A stretch of DNA of 64,000 nt from Pisaster brevispinus (Eukaryota > Echinodermata > Asteroidea > Forcipulatida > Asteriidae): NCBI GenBank assembly GCA_023634235.1, contig JAMKCF010000001.1, positions 30,298,920-30,362,919 of the forward strand, given 5' to 3'. Positions within the stretch are counted from its first letter, which is position 1, and each line of letters opens with the position of its first letter. The position numbers were made by a program, and so were the translations under genes. Shown here in pieces: positions 1 to 11,082 of this stretch. The notes below the pieces were generated by a model. It was not told where the DNA came from, made no database searches, and saw only the letters and a list, made by a program, of their open reading frames with translations.

Positions 1-25
1 AGTTACACATGATATATGTTCACAA

Positions 26-205
26 GGGCCAAATTGTATAGAGCCGTTTTAAGCAGAAAATATCGCTTGTAAATTTTCTGCTAAGCAAAACTAAGCAGGA
101 CACCAGTTACAGATTGTACAAGTGACATGGTATTTTGGCTGGTAACCTTATTCTGGTAAGCATACATGTACATGTAGTTGTGCTGAGCTACTTTTCATGG
201 CACTG
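26..205 (+). mobile_element. Family A foldback MITE (GGGCCCAATTTCATAGAGC), right end lost
   Basis: This element recurs at least 13 times in the window. It starts with a GGGCCCAATTTCATAGAGC-type terminus and ends with its reverse complement; full length is ~190-200 bp. The body has recurring phrases AGCAGGAYACCAGT, GTGACATGGTA and GGCTGGTAACCTTATTCTGG. It encodes nothing and is probably a nonautonomous DNA element. Here the left end is diverged and the right terminus is not recognisable. Confidence 0.7.
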
Positions 206-494
206 CTTTACCACAGAATTCTGGGCTTACAGATCTCAGAGCTGCCAGCCCTCCCTAATTCTGCAGAAAGTTCAGGCGTGCTTCTTTAAAATCTGTTTCC
301 AATTCTTTTGCCCTCGGGAAAAAAATCAGAATTAAAAAAAATAGGCCTAAAAAGTAGAGCCTCATGTGTAAAAATCATTGATTAGCCCAAGGTACTCAAT
401 AAAATGTTCCTACTGTTTCCGAAGGCCAAATAATTCATGCCTGCTGATATGGTAAGGGCATCTGAATGTGAGAATTAAATACAAAATTTTGTTT

Positions 495-745
495 TTGAAC
501 ATTTCAATTCAAGGGGCACCAAGGCAATGGCCAAAAAGGGCATGGAGACGCATGGTAGAAAAATTCTTTGTCAGATCAGGCCTCGAAATAACCCACGGCA
601 CCCACAGCAATTGCCGTGGAGCCCTGTGCTTTTGCTGTGGTGCCCTTTGCAAAGTTCCAATTACATTACATTTTCCTCATAGAGGTGCCCCTTACCAGAG
701 GAAAATTGCCGTGTCCCTTCAATAGCGAATTTCAAGGCCTGTCAG
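495..745 (+). mobile_element. Dispersed GCCGTGGGTGCC-type repeat, first copy
   Basis: The phrases AGGCCTCGAAATAACCCACG, TTTTGCTGTGGTGCCC and AATTGCCGTG recur in inverted orientation at 6170-6356. The internal GGGCACC/GGTGCCC phrases make it partly palindromic. Class unknown; noncoding. The open frame across it is incidental. Confidence 0.6.
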
Positions 746-1494
746 ATTGTTCGCATTTTTATGCATACATGTTGTGTAGCTCTGAGGCCTGAACGAGCCC
801 AAATTTCCGAGAACGATTGATTTACACATTGTAGCCGATAGATGTGTAGCTGATAATGCCATCTGGTGCCACCTCCCACCCCAGCCAGAGACTTTTATTT
901 TGCAGGTTAATGCATTAGGTATGGATTTGACATCAACCCAACTGCTTAACTATGGGATTTTCCATAGAACAGAACACACAAACGTGTTATCACCTAACTA
1001 TAGGGAAAACCCGTAGATAAACAAGAAGTTAGTGTCTTTCGTTATACTCTCATTTCTAGTGATACATGTACATGTATGAGATGGGAATCAAAATATATTA
1101 AATATCACATTAAAGAGAATGGGGTGCTCTTTCCAATGGTATACAATGGAATATGTTGAGTCGTTAACCACCGGTTCTTTTCAGAACTTACACATGCAGA
1201 CATGTACACTACTCAAAAGAGATTTTTATTTTTCACATGGTGTTACCGCAAACCTCTCTTAGTTTTACTTCCACCAGCAAAGTTTCAAATCCTACTAATG
1301 GTATAGGCCCCTACAGTTTGTTGGGGTGTGTTTTCTTGCAAGGCAGTTAAAAAATGAATCTTTAATGTAATGCAGTAAGTGCTACATGGGCAGGGTTCGA
1401 ATTTGGGGGAAAAAATCCGGGCTTGCAGCTCAAAACTTTTACTGGACCAGAAAGTTTGTTACAAGACGGGAATCAAAATGAGAAGAACACTCTC

Positions 1495-2225
1495 ACCGCG
1501 TTTACACTAGATCCAGAAAGGTGGATTGAGATCCGGCATTTTTTTAACGACCGCAGATCAAGATCCTGTGTCGCGCTTACACCAGCGCTTGATCCGGCTC
1601 CGATCCCACTTTTGAACCGGATGTATATTGGTCATGACGTCACCGCTCCTCGCAAAGAGCTCAAAGGTCACGATTACAGCGCGCCACTTCTAGAAATAAT
1701 CATTATCAAGGCGAAGGTAGAATGCAGAAAATACAGTACAGCAAATGATACGGATAACAACGACCATGCAGGTAGAAATATTTGGTAGATGGGAATTTAA
1801 AAAATACAGCAACAAGGCAAGCTCCGAACGTAACGATGTATGTATAAGGACGCTGAAAACAACAAAACGTTTCACACACGCACAGTCCATGTGCACACAG
1901 CACACACACAAATATAAACAGCGACGGATGTCCCACCAAAGCACAAGCAAAAAGCGCGCCATTCGTAGCGAAACCGGAAATGACCACATCGAATTGCGGT
2001 GTCTGATCCACCTTTGCGTTTACACTTGTATTTGGAATCCACTTTGCCGGATCTGATCCACCAATTGCCGGATTCAACCCTCCTCGAAAGGTGGATTAAA
2101 ATTGCCGGATCTTGAACCGGGTCTGATCCGGCTTTTTTGCGTTTACACTAGCCGTTAATCCACATTGCCGGATCAGACCCGGGTCTGATCCACCTTTCTG
2201 GATCTAGTGTAAACGGGGTCTCTCT
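1495..2225. mobile_element. ~730-bp nonautonomous DNA transposon with TIR GTTTACACTAGATCCAGAAA
   Basis: The left end, GTTTACACTAGATCCAGAAA followed by GGTGGAT, is matched by its reverse complement at the right end near 2190-2215. Subterminal copies of GATCCGGC / GCCGGATC and GTTTACACT repeat inside, in both orientations. There is no transposase frame; the ~100-codon frames overlap on both strands and match nothing I recognise. The centre holds a perfect TGACGTCA at 1635. The target-site duplication is unclear. Confidence 0.7.
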
Positions 2226-2460
2226 ACACAGTTTCACATTAAAGCTGCAGGGAGTGCAGGGTTCGCCCCAGTTTTTTTTTTAAACTGTAGTGCATTCTGG
2301 ACCAACAGTTTTTATGTTTGGCCGAAGCACGCTAAATTGAAACAACATCTTCGGAATGTTTTCTACTTGGTGTTTATCTTGGCTTTAAAAGCTCTACTGT
2401 GCAATCTGGAGCATTCTTTATGTTTTTTCTCAATTTTTTTTCTTTTCTTGCTAACCTGTG

Positions 2461-2547
2461 AAATACGCTTACACTTGAGCAAATTTTTCCGCTATAGTTA
2501 GCACGAAAATTTGCTTACCGTTAAGCAGCACTTTGAAATTGGGCCCA
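2461..2547 (+). mobile_element. Family A foldback MITE, right-half fragment
   Basis: This is a diverged right end with TTAAGCAGCACTTTGAAATT running into GGGCCCA. The left half is absent. Confidence 0.55.
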
Positions 2548-2564
2548 CGTTAATGTACGGACGC

Positions 2565-2660
2565 ATTAACAACTGAGCTATCCAGCCCTATGTTGGCGGT
2601 TTCCCTATTAGTCAATATCTTTGTTCGGGGGTGCCAGTCAGAAGCCATATTCTATAGCTC
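2565..2660 (-). mobile_element. Fragment of the tRNA-headed palindromic element
   Basis: It carries CAACTGAGCTATCCAGCCC, TTGGCGGT, CCCTATTAGTCAATATCTTT and GGGGGTGCCAGTCAGAAGCC, the same string as one arm of the palindrome at 19097-19417. Only the inner half of one arm is present. Confidence 0.7.
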
Positions 2661-2997
2661 TGCCACTCCACTCAGCCACAGTCCCCCCCCTCCCCTACCC
2701 GATCATCGTAATCATTTCTGACAAGCAGCTAGCCTGTCTTATTCATCATCCTGTCATCAGGCCCTCGTGATCAATCAAATCTCAATCAAACCAGAATTTT
2801 CCTTGAATTGTAATAAATTCTGTTAATAATGATGGAGTAAACAGGTACATGTAATAGTTGATTCTGTGTACGTGTCGCGCAAACAATTTGGCACCGTAAT
2901 CAGAGTCCAACAGTAGTGGGTGTTGAGCTTGTGGTAGTGGATTTCGATAAAAGTCGGGTTGTTGTTGTTGTTTTGTTTTTTTCAACGTATTGCTGGT

Positions 2998-3235
2998 TTG
3001 TAGGCAAAACTATGAAGACAGATACAAGAAAAGTCACATGTGGAAGTTTCAGCTGAATATAGTGTCTACTTGCTGGGAAAACAGCACAAAAATGTCACGG
3101 CATTTTCACACGAACATCGAATCAATCCACGTTCAGCGGGGTGACAGTGGGTACCAGCCGCATCTCTGGCTGCAGCAATTCACAAACGGACACCAATCCT
3201 CAGAAATCTGAAGGAAAAAAAACCGATTCATGCAT
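2998..3235 (+). mobile_element. Family D dispersed repeat (CATGCATGAATCG end), copy 1
   Basis: It contains AGTTTCAGCTGAATATAG, CTACTTGCTGGGAAAA, CATCTCTGGCTGCAGCA and TTCATGCATGAATCG. Related copies are at 13505-13700 (inverted) and 36858-37070. Noncoding, class unknown. Confidence 0.6.
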
Positions 3236-3490
3236 GAATCGTTTCACAGATTCAATGGTTTATTGATTTCTGATAAATGGGGGCACCTCTAACAAACAAA
3301 ATTACCAGGATGCTTACTACCGTTACCGTCTTTGTAACAAGTAAGCTTCTGGATAGAAATGACGCAATTTCTTTTGGGGATTGGTACCTGCTGTCACCTC
3401 GCTAAACCTGGACAGATTCAACGTTCTCATGAAAATACCCTGACAGTTTTTGGCTGTTTTCTGCAGCAAGTTAGACACTGTGTATTTTTA

Positions 3491-3790
3491 ATAGAGTTAG
3501 ACCTTTCTTTTGCAACGTCACAGCCCAAGTTTTTGCCAACCCAGGTTGGAAAACTATGGAAAGCCATTAATGCAAAACAAAAACAGATAGCTACAGTTTG
3601 TAACAATGTTACACAAGTATTCAAAAATAGTGTTGAATTTATTGGAAACAAAGCAACCGATCATGGGATGTATTTTATTTAATTACAAGTTTGCCGAAAA
3701 TGTTGAATTTGGTTAAAACATCTGCTAACACGATTGACTGTTTTACTAACATTCGGCGGTCCATGCCAACCAGCGCTGTTTGTTTATCAA
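3491..3790 (+). repeat. ~300-bp dispersed repeat; inverted copy at 26578-26830
   Basis: Strings such as TTTGCAACGTCACAGCCCAA, CAAGTTTTTGCCAACCCAGG and CATGCCAACCAGCGCTG appear as reverse complements in the 26.6-26.8 kb region, in reversed order. This is one element inserted in opposite orientations. Class unknown. Confidence 0.7.
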
Positions 3791-4340
3791 CAATGGAAAG
3801 GTCTATAGTTGTTTTGTTGTCACATACTGTACATGTATGTACACAAATTATGTACAGTGAAATGCATTTTGGATTTGCGTGTCTAAAAATAATAAAATAC
3901 ACCCAAAAAACTTAGTGACGCACTAAAGACCACATGTACACTGTACACACTTCCTTACAAAAATATAGATTAATACACTTTACAAAAAGTATTAAAACAG
4001 TAATAAAAAGGCAGCTAAGATTTTTCTCATTTTGATTCTGGTCCTGTAAAAACAGTTCTGGGGTGGATTTCACAAAGAGTTAAGACTAGTCTTATCTCGA
4101 GTTAGGACGAGTTACTCGTCCTAGCTTAGGACTAGCCTTAAGTTTTTAATAACTCCTAGCTCTAATTCAGCTAAAACTTATACATACATGTACTTGACTT
4201 TGATTGTATCTTTATTGATAACTTGGCCCATTAAAAACAACTTTACCAGGCTCGAACTTTACACTGGAACACAAGCCCGAGGCCAGTACATGTAGTTTGA
4301 GTGTCAGGCCAGTCAAACTCATAACCGGACAAGCCCTTGT

Positions 4341-4400
4341 AATTTCCAATTGAATAATAATATTTCCAATGGAATAATAATATTTCCAATGGAATAATAA
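4341..4400. repeat. 20-bp tandem repeat, three units
   Basis: The unit AATAATAATATTTCCAATGG occurs three times with few changes. It lies in a degenerate family F element that starts near 4240 with CGAACTTTACACTGG. Confidence 0.8.
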
Positions 4401-6169
4401 CACCTAAATTGTGTAATATCCTGGACAAAACAAATTAATGTTCAAATATTGATTTTTGCATCGGATAAAGTACCTTTTATTTCTATTGAGTTTGGAATGA
4501 GGTGTACTTAACACCCATAAAAAACACTTCATGGAGGTAAATCTTCTCTTAAAGTGCTTGTTTGAATAAGAACAGTTGAATGGGTTCAATGTGGCAGGAA
4601 GATTTTTCTTATTTTGATTCTGGTCTTCTAAAAACAATTCTGGGGTCGATTTCACAAAGATAGTCCTAACTTAGGACTAGTCCTACAGGGTTCTACCCAG
4701 GATTTTTTCAGTGGGCGGGCGGGGGTGGGGTAGAGGCAGCAAAAAGCAGGGTCAAAGGTCACTCACAATTATAAGATAAGGTCACAGCTGTTACAATACC
4801 TAGCCTACCAGTAGTTTGATGCAAAATATTTGGTTGTACACTGGACACTTTATCAACAAAATCTCCCATGATTGATACTTATTTATCCCTAGAAGCATAC
4901 AATTGTCGAAGCTAAAAAAAAAAAATTGAAAAAAAAATTGAAAAAAACGGAAGTGAAGTTCGCAAACTTGCGTTTTTGAGATAAGACTAGTCTCTTTGTG
5001 AAATCTACCCCAGGTCCAGCAAACATTTTGAAATTATACAAGCCATGTGGTCTTGGGGATTTCCTATTCCCCCCACCCAATTCGAACTGTGATCAAGGTG
5101 ATTACAGTACATTGACAAAAACCAAATGATGACCCTACTGCCCTAACTTCAATTTATGTATAAATCAGGAACATTTGTATTTCCAATCTAATGTGAAGTT
5201 ACGTACACACTTTGAATCAAGTCAACAATTGTATTGTATATTTGAACGTTGATAATGACACATAGATCACAAGAATGTCGTCCCAATCATCAGATGACTC
5301 ATCTCTTATCCTTTGTTGCCAAGCTGCATACAGGGTGTAGTTTTTTTCTCGGGCTGCACACAATGGACAAATAAAAACACATGGTGACTCAATGATTGAA
5401 GTGTGCCCAAGGATATTTTTCTTTCCTTTTTTCGTCATGAAACATTTGAATGGTTGGTATTTTGCAAATACACACAATTGTACACGTGCATGTAACATTG
5501 GTAAGATAGACAATATCTAATTTTCACAGATTTGCACATAACTTACATAAAGAAGGCAGGGTCTGCCCTTAACTTTTTTTAGAGACTAGCTAGAAGGGCC
5601 AATTGGCTAGTCCTTTTTACTAGTCCGTCACTTTTTCACTGGTCCATCTTTTAAAAGCAGGGATGTGATTTCTCCATTTGTTCCGGAAATACTTTTTTTT
5701 TTTTTTTTTTACCCCACCTCAAAAAACAAAAAACAAACTGAAAATCAAAATAAAAATTCAAATAATTAAAAAGTTGTAAAAAATTAAATTAAGATCATAA
5801 AAACAGGAAGATAAAAACCATAAAGAATGCCCCAGAGTGCAGATTAGTGCTTTTAAAACCAAAGAAAAATGTATGTAAGTCATGTAAGTAGGCTTTGCGC
5901 TCGCAAGCTTTTGCCCTCGCAAGCTTACGCGCTTTGCGCTCACAGTTCAGGTTTTTTTTTTTTCAACAGCCTATCACATCCCTGTAAATGAAATCGAGAT
6001 GCTTTTCAATACTGAGTTAGCCAACTGAACCACTTGAAGTGAATTTTCACTGGTCCTCGTGTGTTGTAACTGGCCTTTGGCCCGCGGACCACTGTTAAGT
6101 GAGAACACTGGAAGGTCATGGTTGGAAACGTCCCTCGAAATATTTGTGTGTGTGCATAAAATTCCAGGC

Positions 6170-6356
6170 CTTGAACTTCGCTCTTGAAGGGGCACAGCAA
6201 TTTTCCTCTTGTAAGCCCTTACAAGAATAAAATTGCCGTGCCCCACTCTATGAGGAAAATGTAAATTTATATTGGAACTTTGCAGAGGGCACCACAGCAA
6301 AAGCACAGGGCACCACGGCTTTTGCTGTGGGTGCCGTGGGTTATTTCGAGGCCTGA
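6170..6356 (-). mobile_element. Dispersed GCCGTGGGTGCC-type repeat, inverted second copy
   Basis: It matches 495-745 as the reverse complement: GGCACCACAGCAAAAGCACA, GTGCCGTGGGTTATTTCGAG and AATTGCCGTGCCCC. A weaker relative lies at about 11746-11870. Confidence 0.6.
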
Positions 6357-6715
6357 CATCGGTAGGATTGAAAACATAACTGTTCACAGATTTTCACATG
6401 GTGTATTCCAGAGCCTTTCTGGCAGGCAAGAGACTACACTGGTTATGGGATATTCAACGTTTTTGTGTCATAACTTTTCCACATAAATTCTAGTGTTCTT
6501 TAAAGTAACAGCTTAACAAGTTTAGAAATATGCCTCCCCTGCCTTTCTACATATTAAAAAATTGATTAAAATTGGACAGTGCAATCCCCATAAAATTATA
6601 AGATTAAAAATGTTTTCTTCCATTGAGCTGTGTACAAATTGTGCCTGCAGGCGTGGCAGGAAGGCCAGGATCTGTGGCTACACAGCTGAGGTTACACTTG
6701 ACATCCATGTGGCGT

Positions 6716-7110
6716 GTCATGGCCGAGCGGATAAGAGCACCGGGACTCAAGCTCTGGTGTTTTCGACTCAGCAGAGTGTGGGTTCCAGTCCCGGTCGTGA
6801 CACTTGTGTCCTTAAGCAAGACACTTAACCATTATTGCTTCGTCCTTCGGACGGGGCGTAAAGCCGTTGGTCCCGTGTGTTGTGTAACACACGTAAAAGA
6901 ACCCAGTGCACTTATCGAAAAGAGAAGGGGTTCGCCCCGGTGTACCTGGTTTGATTGGCAGCATATTGCGCCACAGCACCTTGTAAACCATTACATGTAC
7001 ATGGTGCTATGTAAAGAAACACATACAAGGTCTCATACTTCAAAACAAAAACAGGAAAATACCTTAAAGTGCTTAGAGGCAGGCCTGCAGTAGGCACTAT
7101 ACAAATACGT
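6716..7110 (+). mobile_element. tRNA-Leu-like-headed SINE, full-length copy
   Basis: The 5' head reads like tRNA-Leu: ATGGCCGAGCGGATAAGAGC (A box), an ACTCAAG anticodon segment (CAA), and GTGGGTTCCAGTCCCGG (B box). The body contains GACACTTGTGTCCTTAAGCA, CTTCGTCCTTCGG, AAAGAACCCAGTGCACTTAT and GGTTCGCCCCGGTGT. The tail, GTGCTTAGAGGCAGG..AGGCACTATACAAATAC, looks like the end shared with a LINE partner. Other copies: 17041-17315, 17780-18197, 60330-60490 and 62000-62225. Confidence 0.85.
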
Positions 7111-7157
7111 TATATTTTTATCGATGGTCTATGCAGCACAGTTGTATCTTACATGCA

Positions 7158-7480
7158 GGGCTCAAATTTAACACCGGACCACAGGCCCGAGGCCAGTGAT
7201 TTTTAGTCTCTGGCCAGTAAACAGTTGGCCTGACAAGCCTGACGATCTTGTGTTTCTCAAATGACTAACAGAAACAAATTATGTTCAGAGGTTGACCATG
7301 TTGACTTTGGGTCTGATAAATTAACTTTCAATTCTATGAGCAATCAAGTACACTTATCACCCCTAAGACAAAGGAGATAAATCTTCTCTTACTTGTTTCT
7401 GTTCGTGAAAAGCAGCCAATTACATGTTAAATTGTGTCAGCAAGTTGTTGTTTTTATATTTGGTTTGCGGTAACATCTAC
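7158..7480 (+). mobile_element. Family F dispersed repeat (GGGCTCAAATTT...GGCCAGT)
   Basis: It starts GGGCTCAAATTTAACACCGG with CCCGAGGCCAGTGATTTT. It shares its body (CTATGAGCAATCAAGTACAC, GGAGATAAATCTTCTCTTA) with 4240-4640, 13776-14127 and weaker remnants at 1395-1480 and 29470-29950. Noncoding. Confidence 0.55.
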
Positions 7481-7923
7481 ATTACTAGCTCGTAGCTAGT
7501 AGATGGTGTTACCGCAAACTGAATATACATTGATACCTCACCATGCAAAGCCTCAAAAAGTTAAGTATTTTTGTTCTCTCATTTTTAATCTGGTTAAAAA
7601 GAAAAATCTTCCTTTTCAGATGTGAGTAGTCAGTTTCAAAAAATATGTTTATTTATTTTGTAGTGTATGAATGTGGCCATTAAACTGGTTGTGATCGCTA
7701 CCATTACTACATTAAAAAGATACATTTATGACAGTACCAGTACATGTTTAAAAATCTGGGCTACTAAAAGTTCCTGGGGATGAGTAAATTGAAATACTCA
7801 GTTTATTAGCCCAGTCATCCAGTGGGATACTTTACAAAAAAGCTTAAAAGCGCAAGGCCTGGCGTGTGTAAAAGTGTTTGTTCACTCAAACTGTACGTTT
7901 TAAACGTACAATTTACAACAGCA

Positions 7924-8113
7924 GGGCCCAATTCCATAGAGCCGCTTAAGCAGAAAGTATTGCTTAACAATTGTCTGCTAAGCAGAAATGAGCAGGAAAC
8001 CAGTCACAAAATGCACTTGTGACATGCTAGTTTAGCCGGTAACCTTATTCTGGTAAGGACAATTATGCTTGGCTACTTTTTGTGCTATAAAGCAGCTCTA
8101 TGAAATTGGACCC
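7924..8113 (+). mobile_element. Family A foldback MITE
   Basis: This is a full-length copy: GGGCCCAATTCCATAGAGCC at the left and CAGCTCTATGAAATTGGACC at the right, with AGCAGGAAACCAGTCACAAA inside. Confidence 0.8.
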
Positions 8114-8439
8114 CGGAGGTGTAACCTGTGCACACATGACTGCACGAGTGCAAACTGCATGCCAGTGTGGCCATCCCAGTCCTACCGTCTACCACTCTAC
8201 TCATGTTTCAAATCCCCAAATTGGACAATTGGCAGGCGAGCCGTCCATATTACCGTGCATTAATACATCCCCAGGGGGAGGGGGGGAGGGCGAGCGGGAG
8301 GCGGCACGTGATCTGACTACGCTGTCACGAATCGCCGAACACTCCGGTTGATGCATCACTGAAACACTCTGTGCACATTTGTGACACTACGATTCTAATT
8401 CCTACCGTAGGAGGAATGCATTGTACGTAATTCGATTAG

Positions 8440-10105
8440 CACACAGGAATGCGCGGCAGGAGGTTGACATTCATCAGGAGAGTAGTTTTATTTTTTTGAG
8501 CATAGAATTCGTGGGCTGGTTGTGGATTGTTACTACAAGAAAGAAGAAATGCCTAGTATTACATGTACACGTATGTCATTATGTACAGGGCTCAATTTCA
8601 TAGCTGCTTCAGCAGACAAAATTGCTTAACACTTTTCGGCTTAGCAGAATTGAGCAGGATGCCAGCCATAAATTGTACACCTGACATGGTGCCTTGGCTG
8701 GTAACCTTATTCTGGTAAGCATAATTTTGTTGTGCTTACATGTAGCTTCTTTTTGTGCTTTTAAAGCACCTCTATGAAATTGGGCCCTGGTACTTTGTGC
8801 AATGTGTGTACAATGTACATGATGTATGTGGTCACCGATTGTGGCATAACCCTAACCATGCTACTTCTTGTAAATGCAACAATATGCACCAAATGGGAAT
8901 AGTTGTGATCTGTTGCATTTGGCAGTCAATTCAGATGTCATTCTTTGACTGAATTTGTTGCATTTAGCAGGACTTGAAGTGACTTCATATAGGTTTGGGT
9001 GCTTCTATTGTATCTGAACAACTTATAATGGGTATTTCAAAATAGTTTTTATGGGAAAAGTATTGAGAAGTATGATGTAATATTAGGTAAGAATCATAAT
9101 TTAAATCATATTCAAAAGACTGTATAATAACAGTTAACAGTTACAAGTCACCACTACACATTTGTGCATACTGTTGCATTTAGCAGGGCAAACACCCTTG
9201 CTCAGTCCTTTCACAAACAGCATGCCTGCACATTGCAACAATATCCCTTGTTGCATTTTGTTGCATATGGCATGGTTCTCATTTCAACTGTGTTGCATTC
9301 TGTTGTATTTGGCAGGCTATGTAGAGAGACCCTAATAATGGGGGTTAGGGATAAGGCATGTAAGGAAATGTAGAAAAATGTGTGGCAAGAGGCCAACACT
9401 CATTCGGAAAGTAGTTTATTTTGGAGACGGTAGAGTTCGTGGGTTGGTTGTGGTGATGGATTGTTGTCACAAGATCAGAAGATTGAAGAAATGCTTGCGC
9501 TAGCATATTGTGCAATGTGCATACGTGGTCACCAGTGTGAGGAAATGGAGAATATTAGCATTGCGGAATGTGTGGCAAGAGGTCGACATTCATTAGGAAA
9601 GTAGGGTTTTTTTTGAGATGGTAGAATTCATGGGTAGACTGGGGTGGTGGTGATTTGTTGTCGCATTAGATATCACAAGAAATGCTTAAGAATGTACAAT
9701 CATCAATTTATTGTTATTTTTGTGAAGACTTTCCTTTGTCAAGTGAAGACTTTCCTTTGTCCCTCTAACTTGACACCCTCCGTAGACTCAGTGCATGAAA
9801 AAAAGTGAGGACACAAAAATACAAAAGATTCCAAAGTGAGACAAGCATTTTTCTTTTTTGTGTTCCTTTGTTCTACCATCCCCACTCTTCTGATAATACC
9901 AGGCCATTGTGCATGGACAATGTGTGTCTGTGGTCGCCATCTCATTTTAAGGAGAAAGAGTCGAGCATTACGGAATGTGTGGCAAGATGGCAAGAGGCCG
10001 ACTATCATCAGGAAAGTAGTTTATTTTTGAGACGTAGATTTGTGGGTAGACTCGGGGTGATGATGGACTGTTGTCACATTAGATGACACAAGAAATGCGT
10101 GAAAC
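8440..10105 (+). repeat. Four dispersed copies of a ~120-bp unit
   Basis: Units at about 8440-8560, 9365-9495, 9565-9690 and 9970-10105 share GGAATGTGTGGCAAGAGG, a CATTCATYAGGAAAGTAG phrase, a GAGACG-TAGA-TT-GTGGGT phrase, a TGTTGTCACA phrase and CAAGAAATGC. Between the first two, at about 8912-9310, the phrase TTGCATTTGGCAGG (or TTAGCAGG) recurs four or five times. It looks like a decayed long-period array. Noncoding. Confidence 0.6.
8588..8786 (+). mobile_element. Family A foldback MITE
   Basis: This is a full-length copy with GGGCTCAATTTCATAGCTGC at the left and CCTCTATGAAATTGGGCCC at the right. Confidence 0.8.
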
Positions 10106-10876
10106 GTTTGCACTGTAAACAAATGTACAATAAACATGACTGTACAATAATAAAGTACAATTGTGTAACGGAGGTTGTAGTTTACTTTGTATGTGTACAT
10201 GTAAGTGTTTAGTTTGTTTTATTGTTACACATTACACACATACATGACATACATGTACTGTGCAATGCATTTTGGTTTTGCGGGTCTAAAAAACGCTAAA
10301 ATACACAGACATGACAGAGAGTATGAAAAAAGACACTCATTTATTTTATCTTACAGGTTTTTCCACAGGAACATACAAATATAATACAAAGTCCTTACAT
10401 TGATTGTATCAACCTTACCTCACTGTCTATTAATTTGTTTTACTCTCTGTTATATCTTTGTATTGTCTCATACAAATCTCTTTTTATTTTTACAGTTTGA
10501 CTGCTGCAATTTTTTACACTGCCCCTCCCCAGACACAAGGGCTGAAACCATCGAAAATAACTCCATTGTGTCCCCTAATGTTCATTTGCCTAATGCGTAT
10601 CAAAACATTTTATCTGGGAAAAGTGTTTCAATTCTTGACCTACAGAGGGCAGCACAGCGCTGTACTACCAGCCCGAGAAATCACGGGCATAGCATCTACT
10701 GTGGGGTCAAATCTATAGTGCGAGAATTCTTGGGATTTGCAGTCAAGTGTTAATGAATGTTTGTAGTTGCTAGGCACCATTGAAAAACAGTACTTCACTG
10801 AAAGGTTTCCCCAAGAAATAATGGATCAAATGAATTTATAAACAGTAAATTTGATTATTTCTGTTGTATTTTCCAG

Positions 10877-11082
10877 AATGCTTGACAGACTTCTCGTCGT
10901 CTGTCCCAACACAAGTTACTGCAGCGCCACTATGCCAAGGTGCGAGTTGGAGCCCCACCTAACGAGTCGTTGCCCCGGGAATGCAGCACACTGCTCCAAG
11001 GAGGCGCAGGGGTGTACGTGGCACGGGCCAGCAGAGGCCAAGGAGACCCACGTCTGGGAGTGCCCCTACAGATCGAGACCAG
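10877..11082 (+). CDS. lnx: LNX exon 1 of those seen: TRAF-like zinc-binding segment
   Basis: The acceptor is TTTTCCAG ending at 10876 and the donor is GTGAGA at 11083. The reading begins with the last base of a split codon, then MLDRLLVVCPNTSYC. Cys residues at about 10, 16, 23 and 33 and a His at 28 give the C-x5-C ... C-x4-H-x4-C spacing of the zinc-binding segment that follows the RING in LNX proteins, which also have a similar 'LLDKL-VV-CP' lead-in. The exon ends one base into a codon. The ATG near the start should not be read as the initiator, because an upstream exon must supply the first two bases of the split codon and the RING. Confidence 0.85.

Noticed and set aside
5217..5513. Minus-strand 98-codon frame with several Cys residues (ICPLC)
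   Set aside because: Cys spacing does not fit RING, TRAF or C2H2 patterns; no splice context or second strand of evidence.
8069..8263. + strand Cys-rich frame considered as the missing LNX RING exon
   Set aside because: Lacks the C3HC4 spacing and the Cys-x-His-x2-Cys core, starts inside a family A MITE, and has no suitable acceptor and donor pair.
10499..10745. Acceptor-like TTTTTACAG followed by an open frame, considered as an upstream LNX exon
   Set aside because: The sequence after it (CAGACACAAGGGCTGAA) resembles a dispersed repeat also at about 15110-15140, and no Cys pattern of a RING is present.
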